A stretch of DNA of 64,000 nt from Mesorhizobium sp. M2E.F.Ca.ET.219.01.1.1 (GCF_004016445.2 NZ_SADT02000005.1:124001-188000), one strand, 5' to 3'; numbered from the stretch's first letter, positions 49,045-57,662 are shown. Notes: generated by a model not told the origin, from the letters alone. Program-made: numbers and translations.

Positions 49045-49728
49045 ATGACATCACGCACCATCCTGATCGTCGATGACGACGACGACCTGCGCTCCACCCT
49101 GGTCGAGCAGCTGGCGCTCTACGAGGAATTCGACGTCCAGCAGGAATCGACCGCCGCAAAAGGCGTTGCCGCCGCGCGCAGCGGCGTTGTCGACCTGCTC
49201 ATCATGGATGTCGGCCTGCCCGACATGGATGGCCGTGAGGCGGTGAAGATCCTGCGCAAGGGCGGCTACAAGGCGCCGATCATCATGCTGACCGGCCACG
49301 ACACCGATTCAGACACGATTCTGGGCCTCGAGGCCGGCGCCAACGATTATGTGACCAAGCCCTTCCGCTTCGCCGTGCTTTTGGCGCGCATCCGCGCCCA
49401 GCTTCGCCAGCATGAGCAGAGCGAGGACGCCACCTTCTCGGTCGGACCCTACACCTTCAAGCCCAGCCAGAAGCTCTTGATCGATCCGCGCGGCGCCAAG
49501 GTGCGGCTGACCGAGAAGGAAGCTTCGATCATCAAATATCTCTATCGCGCCGACCAGAAGGTGGTGACGCGCGACGTGCTGTTGGAAGAGGTCTGGGGCT
49601 ACAATTCCGGCGTCACCACGCACACGCTGGAGACCCATGTCTACCGCTTGCGCCAGAAGATCGAGCGCGATCCTTCCAATGCCGAAATTCTTGTGACAGA
49701 AAGCGGCGGCTACAAGCTGGTTCCTTAA
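49045..49728 (+). CDS. OmpR-family response regulator (CenR-like)
   Basis: A 227-residue regulator. The receiver domain (1-120) has the acidic pocket DDDDD at the N-terminus, phospho-acceptor Asp in LLIMDVGLPDMDG, Thr in IIMLTGHD and Lys in DYVTKPF. The winged-helix output domain (130-227) has EVWGYNSGVTTHTLETHVYRLRQKIE. The sequence is close, from memory, to the essential alphaproteobacterial envelope regulator CenR; that name is an inference. The partner kinase is not next to it. It is a monocistronic-looking gene, with a family A repeat 16 bp after the stop. Confidence 0.93.
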   Translation: MTSRTILIVDDDDDLRSTLVEQLALYEEFDVQQESTAAKGVAAARSGVVDLLIMDVGLPDMDGREAVKILRKGGYKAPIIMLTGHDTDSDTILGLEAGANDYVTKPFRFAVLLARIRAQLRQHEQSEDATFSVGPYTFKPSQKLLIDPRGAKVRLTEKEASIIKYLYRADQKVVTRDVLLEEVWGYNSGVTTHTLETHVYRLRQKIERDPSNAEILVTESGGYKLVP

Positions 49729-49744
49729 ACATTTCATGATCTAA

Positions 49745-49811
49745 GCAATTCCAGGAAAACTACGAAACGGTTGAGCTTGGCGGCTTCGCCGTAGCCTTCC
49801 GTCCGGAATTG
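49745..49811. repeat. Palindromic repeat, family A, copy 4 (extended form)
   Basis: A 67-bp copy. The core ends are GCAATTCC/GGAATTG, but an extra segment (TTGAGCTTGGCGGCTTCGCC and GTAGCC) is inserted in the middle, as in copy 5. It lies 16 bp after the response regulator stop. Confidence 0.8.
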
Positions 49812-49990
49812 AGCCAAAAGAGACAGAGCGGTCGGGCGGGACCGCCTCGGGTACGATCCTGGTGCTGGAGGGTGATGGATCGGCTCGTTGCAAGCATCGC
49901 ACGATGCATGGTGGAGCGTTTTTCGCGTGCCCAGGAGGGCGCGCCGCTCCAAAGGAGGGATTGGACTGACCGCTCGGGGACACAGCTAGG

Positions 49991-50446
49991 ATGGCGCTGG
50001 ATGACGACATCCGCATCCTGTCCGGTGTGAAGCTTTTCCAGGGTTTCACGCAGGAACAGCTGCGCCTGCTCGCCTTCGGCGCCGAGACCACCATGCTGCA
50101 GGCCGACCACAAGCTCTACCGCGAGGACGACGTCGCCGACTCTGCCTACATCGTGGTCAGCGGCTTGATCACGCTCTACCGGGAGCTAGGGGGCGAACGC
50201 GTCCCGATCGGCACTGCGGGTCCGGGCACCATGCTGAGCGAACTGGCGCTGATCGCCGACACCAACCGGCTGACCAGCGCCTCCGCCGCGGTCGATTCGG
50301 AAGTGATCCGGCTGAGCCGCAAGATGTTTCACCGAATCCTGGAAGAATATCCGGAGATCGCGGTCCTGTTGCATGAGCGCATCCTGGAGGAATTCCAGCA
50401 GATGATCGCCCGCATCGAGGAACTGGCGCCAAGGTTTACGGGGTGA
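49991..50446 (+). CDS. Stand-alone cyclic-nucleotide-binding (Crp-type) protein without HTH
   Basis: A 151-residue protein made only of a cNMP-binding beta-roll (about 15-125) and a C-terminal helix (LLHERILEEFQQMIARIEEL). The phosphate-binding cassette is LSELALIADTNRLTSASA: Glu and Arg are kept, but the usual Gly before Glu is Ser. No helix-turn-helix follows, so it is a sensor or partner protein rather than a DNA-binding regulator. It is a single gene; ATG 49991 is chosen. Its location after a response regulator may be chance. Confidence 0.88.
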   Translation: MALDDDIRILSGVKLFQGFTQEQLRLLAFGAETTMLQADHKLYREDDVADSAYIVVSGLITLYRELGGERVPIGTAGPGTMLSELALIADTNRLTSASAAVDSEVIRLSRKMFHRILEEYPEIAVLLHERILEEFQQMIARIEELAPRFTG

Positions 50447-50472
50447 ATGCCTGACGAATAATCTCTGAACGT

Positions 50473-50656
50473 TGGCGGGACAGCGCCCCCCTCTGGCCTG
50501 CCGGCCATCTCCCCCACAAGGGGGGAGATCAGCAGCTTTCGCCGCGGCGCCCACTCATCAACGTTGGATTTGTCGAAAGCCGAGATGACAGCCAATCTCC
50601 CCCCAAGTGGGGGAGATGTCCGGCAGGACAGAGGAGGGCGCGAAGGATCGCTACCT
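50473..50656. repeat. RIME-like inverted-repeat element, family C, copy 1
   Basis: About 184 bp. The outer inverted arms are GCCTGCCGGCCATCTCCCCC against GGGGGAGATGTCCGGCAGGA; inner arms are CAAGGGGGGAGAT and ATCTCCCCCCAAG. The flanks TGGCGGGACAGCG (left) and GCGCGAAGGATCGCT (right) are shared with copy 3, so the full unit is larger than the palindrome. It lies 26 bp after the cNMP-protein stop. Confidence 0.85.
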
Positions 50657-50698
50657 GTAACTGATTTCAGCCGTTGGCATTGCGACGAAAGGCCCGCC

Positions 50699-51505
50699 CT
50701 AATCCAGGTCGAACCGCGCGATCACCGGCACATGATCCGACGGCTTTTCCCATCCCCGCGCCGCCTGCAGGATCTCGTAGCCTTTGAAGCTCGGCACCAG
50801 ATTTGCCGACGACCAGACATGGTCGAGGCGGCGGCCTCGGTTCGACGCCTCCCAGTCCTTCGCGCGATAGCTCCACCAGGTGTAGAGTTTCTGCTCGGCG
50901 GGCATGTTGAGCCGCATCAGGTCGACCCAGCCGCCGGCCTTGCGCATCGCCTCGAAATTTGTCGTTTCGACCGGCGTATGGCTGACGACGTTGAGCAACT
51001 GCTTGTGCGACCAGACGTCGTGCTCCAGCGGCGCGATGTTCAGGTCGCCGACCAGGATCGACGCGGATAGCTCGTCCCCGCTCGCCGGCACGGAGTTCAT
51101 CTCGTAAACGAAATCGAGCTTGTGCCGGAATTTGCGGTTGATCTCCGGATCCGGCTCGTCGCCGCCGGCCGGCACATAGAAATTATGCACCAGCACCGAT
51201 TTGCCGCCCGCCTGGACCCTGACCGAAAGGTGCCGGCTGTCGTCGATTTCGCAGAAGCGCCGCTTCTCGACCAGCTCGATCGGCCGGCGCGCCACGGTGG
51301 CCACGCCGTGATAGCCCTTCTGGCCGTGGAACAGAATGTGCTCGTAGCCGGCCTTGCGAAACGCCTTTTCCGGAAAGAGTTCGTCCGGCACCTTGGTTTC
51401 CTGCAGGCAGAGCACGTCCGGCGCGTGCTCCTTCAGCAGCCGCTCGACGATCGGCATGCGCAGGCGCACGGAGTTGATGTTCCAGGTGGCGATGGTGAAA
51501 GGCAT
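50699..51505 (-). CDS. xthA: Exodeoxyribonuclease III
   Basis: A 268-residue ExoIII/AP endonuclease. It cuts DNA at abasic sites and removes 3' blocking groups. Motifs: TIATWNINSVRLR, LCLQETKV (metal Glu), SRHLSVRV, HNFYVPAGGDEPD, LVGDLNIAP (Asp/Asn), and the C-terminal RLDHVWSS and SDHVPVIARF (Asp-His). It lies downstream of lolA and ftsK on the same strand, with a family B repeat in the gap to lolA. Confidence 0.96.
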   Translation of the reverse strand: MPFTIATWNINSVRLRMPIVERLLKEHAPDVLCLQETKVPDELFPEKAFRKAGYEHILFHGQKGYHGVATVARRPIELVEKRRFCEIDDSRHLSVRVQAGGKSVLVHNFYVPAGGDEPDPEINRKFRHKLDFVYEMNSVPASGDELSASILVGDLNIAPLEHDVWSHKQLLNVVSHTPVETTNFEAMRKAGGWVDLMRLNMPAEQKLYTWWSYRAKDWEASNRGRRLDHVWSSANLVPSFKGYEILQAARGWEKPSDHVPVIARFDLD

Positions 51506-51604
51506 TCAGGCGGGTCCGGAAAGGAGTCGCCGAACTAGTGCCAGCCGCGCGCCTGAAAGACAAGCCAACCTTTGCGGCTGCGCTCGCTTCCATCAGCGAC
51601 ACCG

Positions 51605-51722
51605 ATTCAGGTCAGGCCGAGTCGAAAATGGTGGTCTCCGAGAACCGGAGCGGAGCGTACTTAAAGTACGTGAGCACCGGAAGCGCAGGAGACCGCCATT
51701 TGCAGGCCGGCCTCACCTGAAT
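51605..51722. repeat. Dispersed inverted-repeat element, family B, copy 2
   Basis: 118 bp from ATTCAGGTCAGGCC to CGGCCTCACCTGAAT. Inner arms AAAATGGTGGTCTCC and GGAGACCGCCATTT pair with one G-T; the tip is GTACTTAAAGTAC. It ends at the base before the lolA stop codon and is almost identical to copy 5. Confidence 0.9.
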
Positions 51723-52391
51723 CTACCGCGTCTTCGTATTCAGCTCGCGGTTCGCCGTATAATCGATCGCGAACGTGTCGGGCGGGAAGCTGACGCCTTC
51801 CTTGGTGTTGAAGATCATCACCGTGGTGTCTTTCCCTTGAGCGTCGGTGATCGTCCACTGGCGCAGATCGTAGGTCTTCGGGTCGAACATCATGGTGATC
51901 ATGGCATTGCCGAACACCGACTTGTCGGAAAGCTTGATCGTGGTGAGGTCGTCCTCTTCCTTGACGGCCTTGACGCGCCCGCCGGAGAGGTCGATCCGGT
52001 CGTCGAGCAGCAATTTCAGCGGCGTCTTCGACAGCGGGTAGAGGTCGGATGTGTTGAGCTTCTTGTTCAGAATCACCACCGACTTGCCGTCGGAGATGAC
52101 GCGGAAGTTGGAGGAGCCGTCATAGTTGAAGCGGATCTTGCCCGGACGCTCCAGGAAAAACTTGCCGCCCGTCTGCTCGCCTTTAGGACCGAACTGGACG
52201 AACTCGCCGCTCATCGACTTCACCGAGGAGAAATGATCGGCGATCTTCTGTGCCGCCGGCGGCACCGCCGCCTGCGCGGCCGCCACAAGCTGGTATCCAG
52301 GCACAAGGTTGAAAGCGGCAGCTCCGCCAAGCATCAAGCCGAGGCCGAGGAGTTGGCGGCGGGTGATGGCGAATTCGGTCTGGGTCTTCAT
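51723..52391 (-). CDS. lolA: LolA-like outer-membrane lipoprotein carrier with Tat signal
   Basis: A 222-residue LolA-family protein. The LolA beta-barrel half-wrap runs from about 50 to the end, with the Met/hydrophobic signature FSSVKSMSGEFVQFGPKGEQ, GGKFFLERPGKIRFNYDG and LYPLSKTPLKLLLDDRIDL. The N-terminus ITRRQLLGLGLMLGGAAAF is a twin-arginine signal, followed by AAAQA for cleavage; LolA is usually Sec-exported. It carries lipoproteins across the periplasm to the outer membrane. Start ATG 52391 has CACAGGAAGTGACCGGC in front. It follows ftsK on the same strand. Confidence 0.88.
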   Translation of the reverse strand: MKTQTEFAITRRQLLGLGLMLGGAAAFNLVPGYQLVAAAQAAVPPAAQKIADHFSSVKSMSGEFVQFGPKGEQTGGKFFLERPGKIRFNYDGSSNFRVISDGKSVVILNKKLNTSDLYPLSKTPLKLLLDDRIDLSGGRVKAVKEEDDLTTIKLSDKSVFGNAMITMMFDPKTYDLRQWTITDAQGKDTTVMIFNTKEGVSFPPDTFAIDYTANRELNTKTR

Positions 52392-52547
52392 GCCGGTCAC
52401 TTCCTGTGATTCGTGTCGTGGCAGTATCTGGACTCCCACTGGGGCCTAAGTTTGGCGGGTGCGCGACAACTTCGCACAAACGCGCCAGACGATTTCCGGT
52501 TGCCGGCTGACCCGGTTGGCACGTCGCCGGGCCAAGAGTTTGCCGAT

Positions 52548-52575
52548 ATTCAGGTCAGGCCGGCCTCACCTGAAT
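52548..52575. repeat. Family B element, collapsed copy (ends only)
   Basis: 28 bp: ATTCAGGTCAGGC joined directly to CGGCCTCACCTGAAT. These are the two outer ends of the family B element with about 90 bp of interior missing. It sits 11 bp after the ftsK stop codon. Confidence 0.85.
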
Positions 52576-52586
52576 GTCGACAAACC

Positions 52587-55262
52587 TTAGAACTTGTCGT
52601 CCTCGGTCGGCACCAAAATCTCGCGTTTGCCGGCATGGTTGGCCGGGCCGACAATGCCTTCCTTTTCCATCTTCTCGATGATCGAGGCAGCGCGGTTGTA
52701 GCCGATGCCGAGCCGCCGCTGGATGTAGCTGGTCGAAGCCTTGCCGTCGCGCAGCACCACCGCCACCGCCTGGTCGTAGGGATCGTCGGAATCCTCGAAA
52801 TTGCCGCCCCCACCGCCGCCGGAACCACCCTTGCCGGACGGACCGTCCTCGTCCTCTTCCTCGTCGTCCTCGGTGATGGCGTCGAGATATTCCGGCACGC
52901 CCTGCAATTTGAGATGCGCGACGATCCGCTCGACCTCGTCGTCCGAGACGAACGGACCGTGGACGCGCTGGATGCGCCCGCCGCCGGCCATGTAGAGCAT
53001 GTCGCCCATGCCGAGCAGCTGCTCGGCGCCCTGCTCGCCGAGGATGGTGCGGCTGTCGATCTTCGACGTCACCTGGAAGGAGATGCGGGTCGGGAAATTG
53101 GCCTTGATGGTGCCGGTGATGACGTCGACCGAGGGACGTTGCGTCGCCATGATGACATGGATGCCGGCGGCGCGCGCCATCTGCGCCAGGCGCTGCACCG
53201 CGCCTTCGATATCCTTGCCGGCCACCATCATCAGGTCGGCCATCTCGTCGATGATGACCACGATATAGGGCATCGGCTCGAGATCGAGGTTCTCGGTCTC
53301 GTAGATCGCCTCGCCGGTCTGGCGGTCGAAGCCGGTCTGCACCGTACGCGAGATCTTCTCGCCCTTTTTCTCCGCTTGCTGAACGCGTGCGTTGAAGCCG
53401 TCGATGTTGCGCACGCCGACCTTGGACATCTTGCGGTAGCGGTCCTCCATCTCGCGCACGGTCCATTTCAGCGCCACGACTGCCTTCTTCGGATCGGTGA
53501 CGACCGGCGTCAAAAGATGCGGGATGCCGTCATAGACGGAAAGTTCCAGCATCTTCGGGTCGATCATGATCAGCCGGCATTCCTGCGGCGTCATCCGGTA
53601 GAGCAGCGACAGGATCATCGTGTTGATGGCGACCGACTTGCCGGAGCCGGTGGTGCCGGCGACCAGCACGTGCGGCATCTTGGCGATGTCGACGATGACC
53701 GCCTCGCCATTGATCGTCTTGCCGAGCGCCAGCGCCAGCTTTGCCTTGGTCGTCTCGAAATCGCGGCTGGCCATGATCTCTCTGAGATAGACCGTCTCGC
53801 GCTTGGCGTTGGGCAGCTCGATACCGATGGCGTTGCGGCCGGGCACGACGGCGACACGGCAGGCGATCGCGCTCATCGAGCGGGCGATGTCGTCGGACAG
53901 GCCGATGACGCGCGAGGACTTGATGCCGGGCGCCGGCTCCAACTCGTAGAGCGTCACGACCGGACCGGGGCGGACATGGATGATCTCGCCCTTGACGCCG
54001 AAATCCTCCAGCACGCCCTCGAGAAGCCGCGCGTTCTGCTCCAGGGCGTCCTTCGACAGGCTTGGATCCTTGGCGACGTTCTTCGGCTCGGACAGGAAAT
54101 GCAACGACGGCATCTCGAACGTGTCGGAGCCGATCAGTGAGGTCTGCGCCTCGCGCTGGACACGGGCGCCCGGCACCGGCCGCGCCGCCGGCGCCTCGAC
54201 GCGGGTCGCGGCATCGGAGCGGAAGTTCCGCACCTTGGCCGCCGCGCCGCGCCGCTGGGCAGGCGCCTCGTCGTCGAAGTCGTCGAGGTCGACGTCCTCG
54301 TCCTGCTCGTCGTCGAAAATATCCTGGTCCACCGGATCGACCGAGACGCTGCGGTCATTGACCATGGCGGCGAAGAATTCCGGCTCGACACGGGCGCGGC
54401 CGCCCGGGCTCACCCGGCTTTCGGCGAATTCGGCCGATTCGACGCGCTCGGCGGCGCGCCGCCAGGCGCTGGCCTTGGGCTCCATCGGCGGCTCGAACTC
54501 GTCGCGCTCCCGCCTGCGGCGCGCGGCGCGGCGGTGCAGGAAGGCGCGGAACGACAGCCACCAATGGGTGACGGCGCCGAGCGCCAGGATGCCTTCATCG
54601 CCCTCGTCCTCATCCTCGTCGAACAGCATCTCGTCCTGCTCGCGCGGATCGGGAGCGGCGCTGCGCTCCATGACGGCGAAGCCGTTCTTGCGCGCGATCA
54701 GCGCCGAGCCATAGGCAAACAGCCATAACATCGGCGCGGCGAGGACGACCGCGATGATCGTCGCGAAAAGCCCTTTCGGGTAACCGCCGACCGCGATGCC
54801 GGGGATCTTCAGCACCATATCGCCAAACACGCCGCCGAGTCCGGTCGGCAGCGGCCAGGTGTTGGGCGGCGTCACGCAGCCGGCGATAGCCGCGGCCAGA
54901 AGCGCGAAGCCGAACCAGGCGAAGCCGCGCTTCGGCAATTTGTCGACGCCGCGCGCGGTGAAAAGCAGGAAGCCCCAGATCACCGCCGGCACCAGCCCGG
55001 CGACGGCGGCAAGGCCGAAGAACTGCATGGCAAGGTCGGAGAACACAGCACCCGCATAGCCCATGGCGTTGGTGACGACGTTGCTGGTGGCGTGCGAGAA
55101 GCTCGGGTCGGCAACGTTCCACGTGGCCAAGGCCGCGATGCCGAAGGCGGTGAACAGGAACAGCCCGGCGCCGACCAGCCGCCCGACCTGGCGCCGCGCG
55201 AATGCCTGGATGCCGTGCCCCGTATCGGTCAGCGCGAGCGGTGCTGAAGCGCCTGAACGCAT
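52587..55262 (-). CDS. ftsK: DNA translocase FtsK
   Basis: An 891-residue FtsK/SpoIIIE protein. The N-terminal membrane part has about four segments (residues about 27-170). A charged Asp/Glu/Arg-rich linker (about 180-350) is followed by the motor: Walker A VAGTTGSGKSVAIN, Walker B YIVVIIDEMADLMMVAG, and MATQRPSVDVITGTIKANF. A Gly-rich stretch leads to the C-terminal gamma domain (about 825-891, DPYDQAVAVVLRDGKASTSY...RRLGIGYNRAA), which reads KOPS and activates XerCD. The start is ATG 55262, with GGGGAAGAGGC in front. Confidence 0.96.
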   Translation of the reverse strand: MRSGASAPLALTDTGHGIQAFARRQVGRLVGAGLFLFTAFGIAALATWNVADPSFSHATSNVVTNAMGYAGAVFSDLAMQFFGLAAVAGLVPAVIWGFLLFTARGVDKLPKRGFAWFGFALLAAAIAGCVTPPNTWPLPTGLGGVFGDMVLKIPGIAVGGYPKGLFATIIAVVLAAPMLWLFAYGSALIARKNGFAVMERSAAPDPREQDEMLFDEDEDEGDEGILALGAVTHWWLSFRAFLHRRAARRRRERDEFEPPMEPKASAWRRAAERVESAEFAESRVSPGGRARVEPEFFAAMVNDRSVSVDPVDQDIFDDEQDEDVDLDDFDDEAPAQRRGAAAKVRNFRSDAATRVEAPAARPVPGARVQREAQTSLIGSDTFEMPSLHFLSEPKNVAKDPSLSKDALEQNARLLEGVLEDFGVKGEIIHVRPGPVVTLYELEPAPGIKSSRVIGLSDDIARSMSAIACRVAVVPGRNAIGIELPNAKRETVYLREIMASRDFETTKAKLALALGKTINGEAVIVDIAKMPHVLVAGTTGSGKSVAINTMILSLLYRMTPQECRLIMIDPKMLELSVYDGIPHLLTPVVTDPKKAVVALKWTVREMEDRYRKMSKVGVRNIDGFNARVQQAEKKGEKISRTVQTGFDRQTGEAIYETENLDLEPMPYIVVIIDEMADLMMVAGKDIEGAVQRLAQMARAAGIHVIMATQRPSVDVITGTIKANFPTRISFQVTSKIDSRTILGEQGAEQLLGMGDMLYMAGGGRIQRVHGPFVSDDEVERIVAHLKLQGVPEYLDAITEDDEEEDEDGPSGKGGSGGGGGGNFEDSDDPYDQAVAVVLRDGKASTSYIQRRLGIGYNRAASIIEKMEKEGIVGPANHAGKREILVPTEDDKF

Positions 55263-55548
55263 GCCTCTTCCCCGTGATCGTTGCCTGGCCGGGCGCGTGG
55301 CGCACCCCGGCAGATTCGAACGCCAGACTATCGGGGGGAAGGTTAAGGCCGCATTAACCATGGCCTTTTACCGAACCTCATCTGCAACAGAGGATGGCGG
55401 GGCTCGCGGCACGCCATCCTTTGCGTAAACGGCGAAACGATCAGGTCCTTTCGGGACCCCGATCGTCGGCGATCACTTGTAAGCAGGCCGATGTTTCATG
55501 CAGGCGCGATCAAGTGAACGCGATCGAAAGGCTTGGATGGGCCCCACA

Positions 55549-55669
55549 GCAATTCCAGGAAAATGTGAGCGGTTAGGTTCGGCGCGTTCGCCGTAGCCTT
55601 CCGTCCGGAATTGCGTAAGAAGCAAAGGGATGGAGCGGATCGCCGTTTCCGTAAAACGGTGAAACGCTC
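55549..55669. repeat. Family A palindrome copy 5 (extended) plus second hairpin
   Basis: The extended core (55549-55614) has ends GCAATTCC/GGAATTGC and an inner insert ending TTCGCCGTAGCC, as in copy 4. After a spacer, a second hairpin (about 55632-55669) with CGCCGTTTCC and GTAAAACGGTG corresponds to the hairpin of copy 3. It lies in the 593-bp gap between ftsK and amtB (55263-55855). The rest of that gap holds a terminator, another family A copy, a 10-bp stem GGGCCGGCGG/CCGCCGGCCC at 55761-55789, and no gene. Confidence 0.82.
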
Positions 55670-55670
55670 T

Positions 55671-55708
55671 GGACAAAAAAGGAGGCCCGGAAGGGTGTTC
55701 CGGGCCTC
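55671..55708 (-). terminator. Rho-independent terminator of glnK-amtB
   Basis: A perfect 11-bp stem GAGGCCCGGAA/TTCCGGGCCTC (55682-55708, loop of five), followed on the minus strand by CCTTTTTTGTCC. It is about 150 bp past the amtB stop, in the correct orientation. Confidence 0.9.
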
Positions 55709-55794
55709 AAGGCGTGAGCCCCTTTCGAGAGCGTCACGACGGGATCTTGGGAGGAATTCCGGGCCGGCGGGAGGAGGATCCGCCGGCCCTCGGG

Positions 55795-55831
55795 GCAATT
55801 CCAGGAAAAGTGTGAAACCTTCCGGAATTGC
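55795..55831. repeat. Palindromic repeat, family A, copy 6 (short form)
   Basis: 37 bp: GCAATTCCAGGAAAAGTGTG and AACCTTCCGGAATTGC, missing part of the standard core. It lies 24 bp past the amtB stop, between the gene and its terminator. Confidence 0.8.
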
Positions 55832-55855
55832 GCCCTGGTAAGGGCAAAGGCAGCC

Positions 55856-57208
55856 TTACGGCACCACTTCGCCGTGCTGGGTGACGTCGAGACCTTCGAC
55901 CTCTTCCTGGGTGGACGGACGCAAGCCGACCAGCGCCTTGACGATGTAGAGGATCACGAAGGTGGCGATCGCCGTCCACAGGATGGTGAAGATGATGCCG
56001 TAGATCTGCTTGCCGACCGAAGCATCCTTGCCGAGTGCGTTGATCGCCGGATCGGCGAGCGCGCCGGTGAGCAGGGCGCCGACGATACCGCCGATACCAT
56101 GCACGCCGAAGGCATCGAGCGAGTCGTCATAGCCGAGCGCATGCTTGAGCTTGACCGCCGAGAGGTAGCAGATGACGCCGGCGACGATGCCGACGATGAA
56201 GGCGCCGGTCGGGTTAACGAAGCCGGAAGCCGGCGTCACCGCGACGAGGCCGGCGACGGCGCCCGAGATGATGCCGAGCACCGAAGGCTTCTTGGCGACG
56301 ATCCATTCGGCGAACATCCAGGCCAGCGCTGCCGCGGCGGTGGCGACCTGCGTGTTCATCATCGCGGCACCGGCGAGGCCGTCGGCCGCCAGTTCCGAAC
56401 CGGCGTTGAAGCCGAACCAGCCGACCCACAGCAGCGAGGCGCCGATCACCGAATAGACGAGATTGTGCGGCGCCATGTTGGTGGTGCCGTAGCCTTCGCG
56501 CTTGCCCAGCACCAGCGCGCAGACCAGACCCGCGACACCGGCGTTGATGTGGACGACCGTGCCGCCGGCGAAGTCGAGCACACCGGCGGCGCCGAGGAAG
56601 CCGCCGCCCCACACCCAGTGCGCGATCGGCGCGTAGACGAACACCAGCCAGAGGCCCATGAAGAGCAGCAGCGCCGAGAATTTCATGCGCTCGGCGAAGG
56701 CGCCGGCGATCAGCGCCGGCGTGATGATTGCGAAGGTCATCTGGAACATCGAGAAGACGAATTCAGGAATGTTCGAGACACCCGGCAGCCAAAGCGTCGA
56801 GACGGTGATGCCGTGGTGGAAGAAGCGCGAGAAGCCGCCGATATAGGCATTCATCGACGCCGATTCATTGGTGGTGAAAGCGAGCGAATAGCCGAACATG
56901 AACCACAGCACCGTCACCAGACAGGTGATGGCGAAGCTCTGCATGATGGTGGCGAGCACGTTCTTCTTGCGCACCATGCCGCCGTAGAACAGCGCCAGGC
57001 CCGGAATGGTCATCATCAGCACCAGCGCCGTCGAGGTCAGCATCCAGGCGGTGTTGCCGGTGTCGAGAACCGGCGTCGGCGCGGCAGGTGCCGCAGGCGC
57101 CGCCGCCGGAGCAGCCTCCTGCGCGAAGGCGGCGGCGGTGCTCAGCGCTACGAGAGCGAGCGAAGCGGCCGCGCGTCCCGTCGTCTTCAAGGTGGAAGGA
57201 ATATTCAT
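55856..57208 (-). CDS. amtB: Ammonium transporter AmtB
   Basis: A 450-residue Amt/Rh-family ammonium channel in the inner membrane. The N-terminal signal-like segment (1-35, ending AFA-QE) and an Ala/Pro-rich stretch (to about 55) are typical. Eleven membrane segments follow. Family motifs: GLALFYGGMVRKKNVLATIMQSF, DFAGGTVVHINAGVAGLVCALVLGKREGYG (pore His), WVGWFGFNAGSEL, and the C-terminal DAFGVHGIGGIVGALLTG (second pore His). It is gated by GlnK. Start ATG 57208 has GGAGAGTTCA in front, 31 bp after glnK. Confidence 0.97.
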   Translation of the reverse strand: MNIPSTLKTTGRAAASLALVALSTAAAFAQEAAPAAAPAAPAAPTPVLDTGNTAWMLTSTALVLMMTIPGLALFYGGMVRKKNVLATIMQSFAITCLVTVLWFMFGYSLAFTTNESASMNAYIGGFSRFFHHGITVSTLWLPGVSNIPEFVFSMFQMTFAIITPALIAGAFAERMKFSALLLFMGLWLVFVYAPIAHWVWGGGFLGAAGVLDFAGGTVVHINAGVAGLVCALVLGKREGYGTTNMAPHNLVYSVIGASLLWVGWFGFNAGSELAADGLAGAAMMNTQVATAAAALAWMFAEWIVAKKPSVLGIISGAVAGLVAVTPASGFVNPTGAFIVGIVAGVICYLSAVKLKHALGYDDSLDAFGVHGIGGIVGALLTGALADPAINALGKDASVGKQIYGIIFTILWTAIATFVILYIVKALVGLRPSTQEEVEGLDVTQHGEVVP

Positions 57209-57239
57209 TGAACTCTCCGTTGGAATGGATGGTCGCCGC

Positions 57240-57578
57240 TCAGAGCGCGTCGGTGTCTGTTTCGCCGGTACGGATGCGCACCGCCTGGTCGATGCCGAAG
57301 ACAAAGATCTTGCCGTCGCCGATCTGGCCGGTCTTGGCGGCCGAGGTGATGGCTTCCACGGCCTTGTCGACCAAGTCGGCGCCGACCGCGACCTCGATCT
57401 TGATCTTGGGCAGGAAGCTGACCGCGTACTCCGCGCCGCGATAGATTTCCGTGTGCCCCTTCTGACGCCCGTAGCCTTTGACTTCGGTGACGGTCAGGCC
57501 CTGGATGCCGACGGCGGTGAGCGCTTCGCGCACCTCGTCGAGCTTGAACGGCTTGATGATTGCCATCACGATTTTCAT
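57240..57578 (-). CDS. glnK: PII nitrogen regulatory protein GlnK
   Basis: A 112-residue PII protein, exact family length. It senses nitrogen and energy state (2-oxoglutarate, ATP/ADP) and closes AmtB when nitrogen is plentiful. Key parts: KIVMAIIKPFKLDEVREAL, the T-loop with uridylylation Tyr51 (HTEIYRGAEYAVSFLPK), the B-loop region TGQIGDGKIFVFGIDQAVRIRTGE. It is the first gene of glnK-amtB; a sigma-54-like promoter and an NtrC-like site lie upstream. Confidence 0.97.
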   Translation of the reverse strand: MKIVMAIIKPFKLDEVREALTAVGIQGLTVTEVKGYGRQKGHTEIYRGAEYAVSFLPKIKIEVAVGADLVDKAVEAITSAAKTGQIGDGKIFVFGIDQAVRIRTGETDTDAL

Positions 57579-57662
57579 AAGGTTTCACCCTTTGCTGTTG
57601 CGGTCCCCCGCGATTGCACACCTACACCGATCCCGAGGAGAGCCGGAGAGTGCCCGACAGGA

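Noticed and set aside
50473..50656. CRISPR array
   Set aside because: The repeated motifs are paired inverted arms of one element, not regularly spaced direct repeats with spacers; no cas gene is present.
52413..54140. Plus-strand open frame (575 codons) opposite ftsK
   Set aside because: An antisense shadow of the FtsK motor domain; its composition is Asp/His/Leu/Arg-biased and it has no credible start.
52587..55361. Longer FtsK start 33 codons upstream (55361)
   Set aside because: The extra N-terminus lies outside the family pattern, while ATG 55262 has a good ribosome site directly in front.
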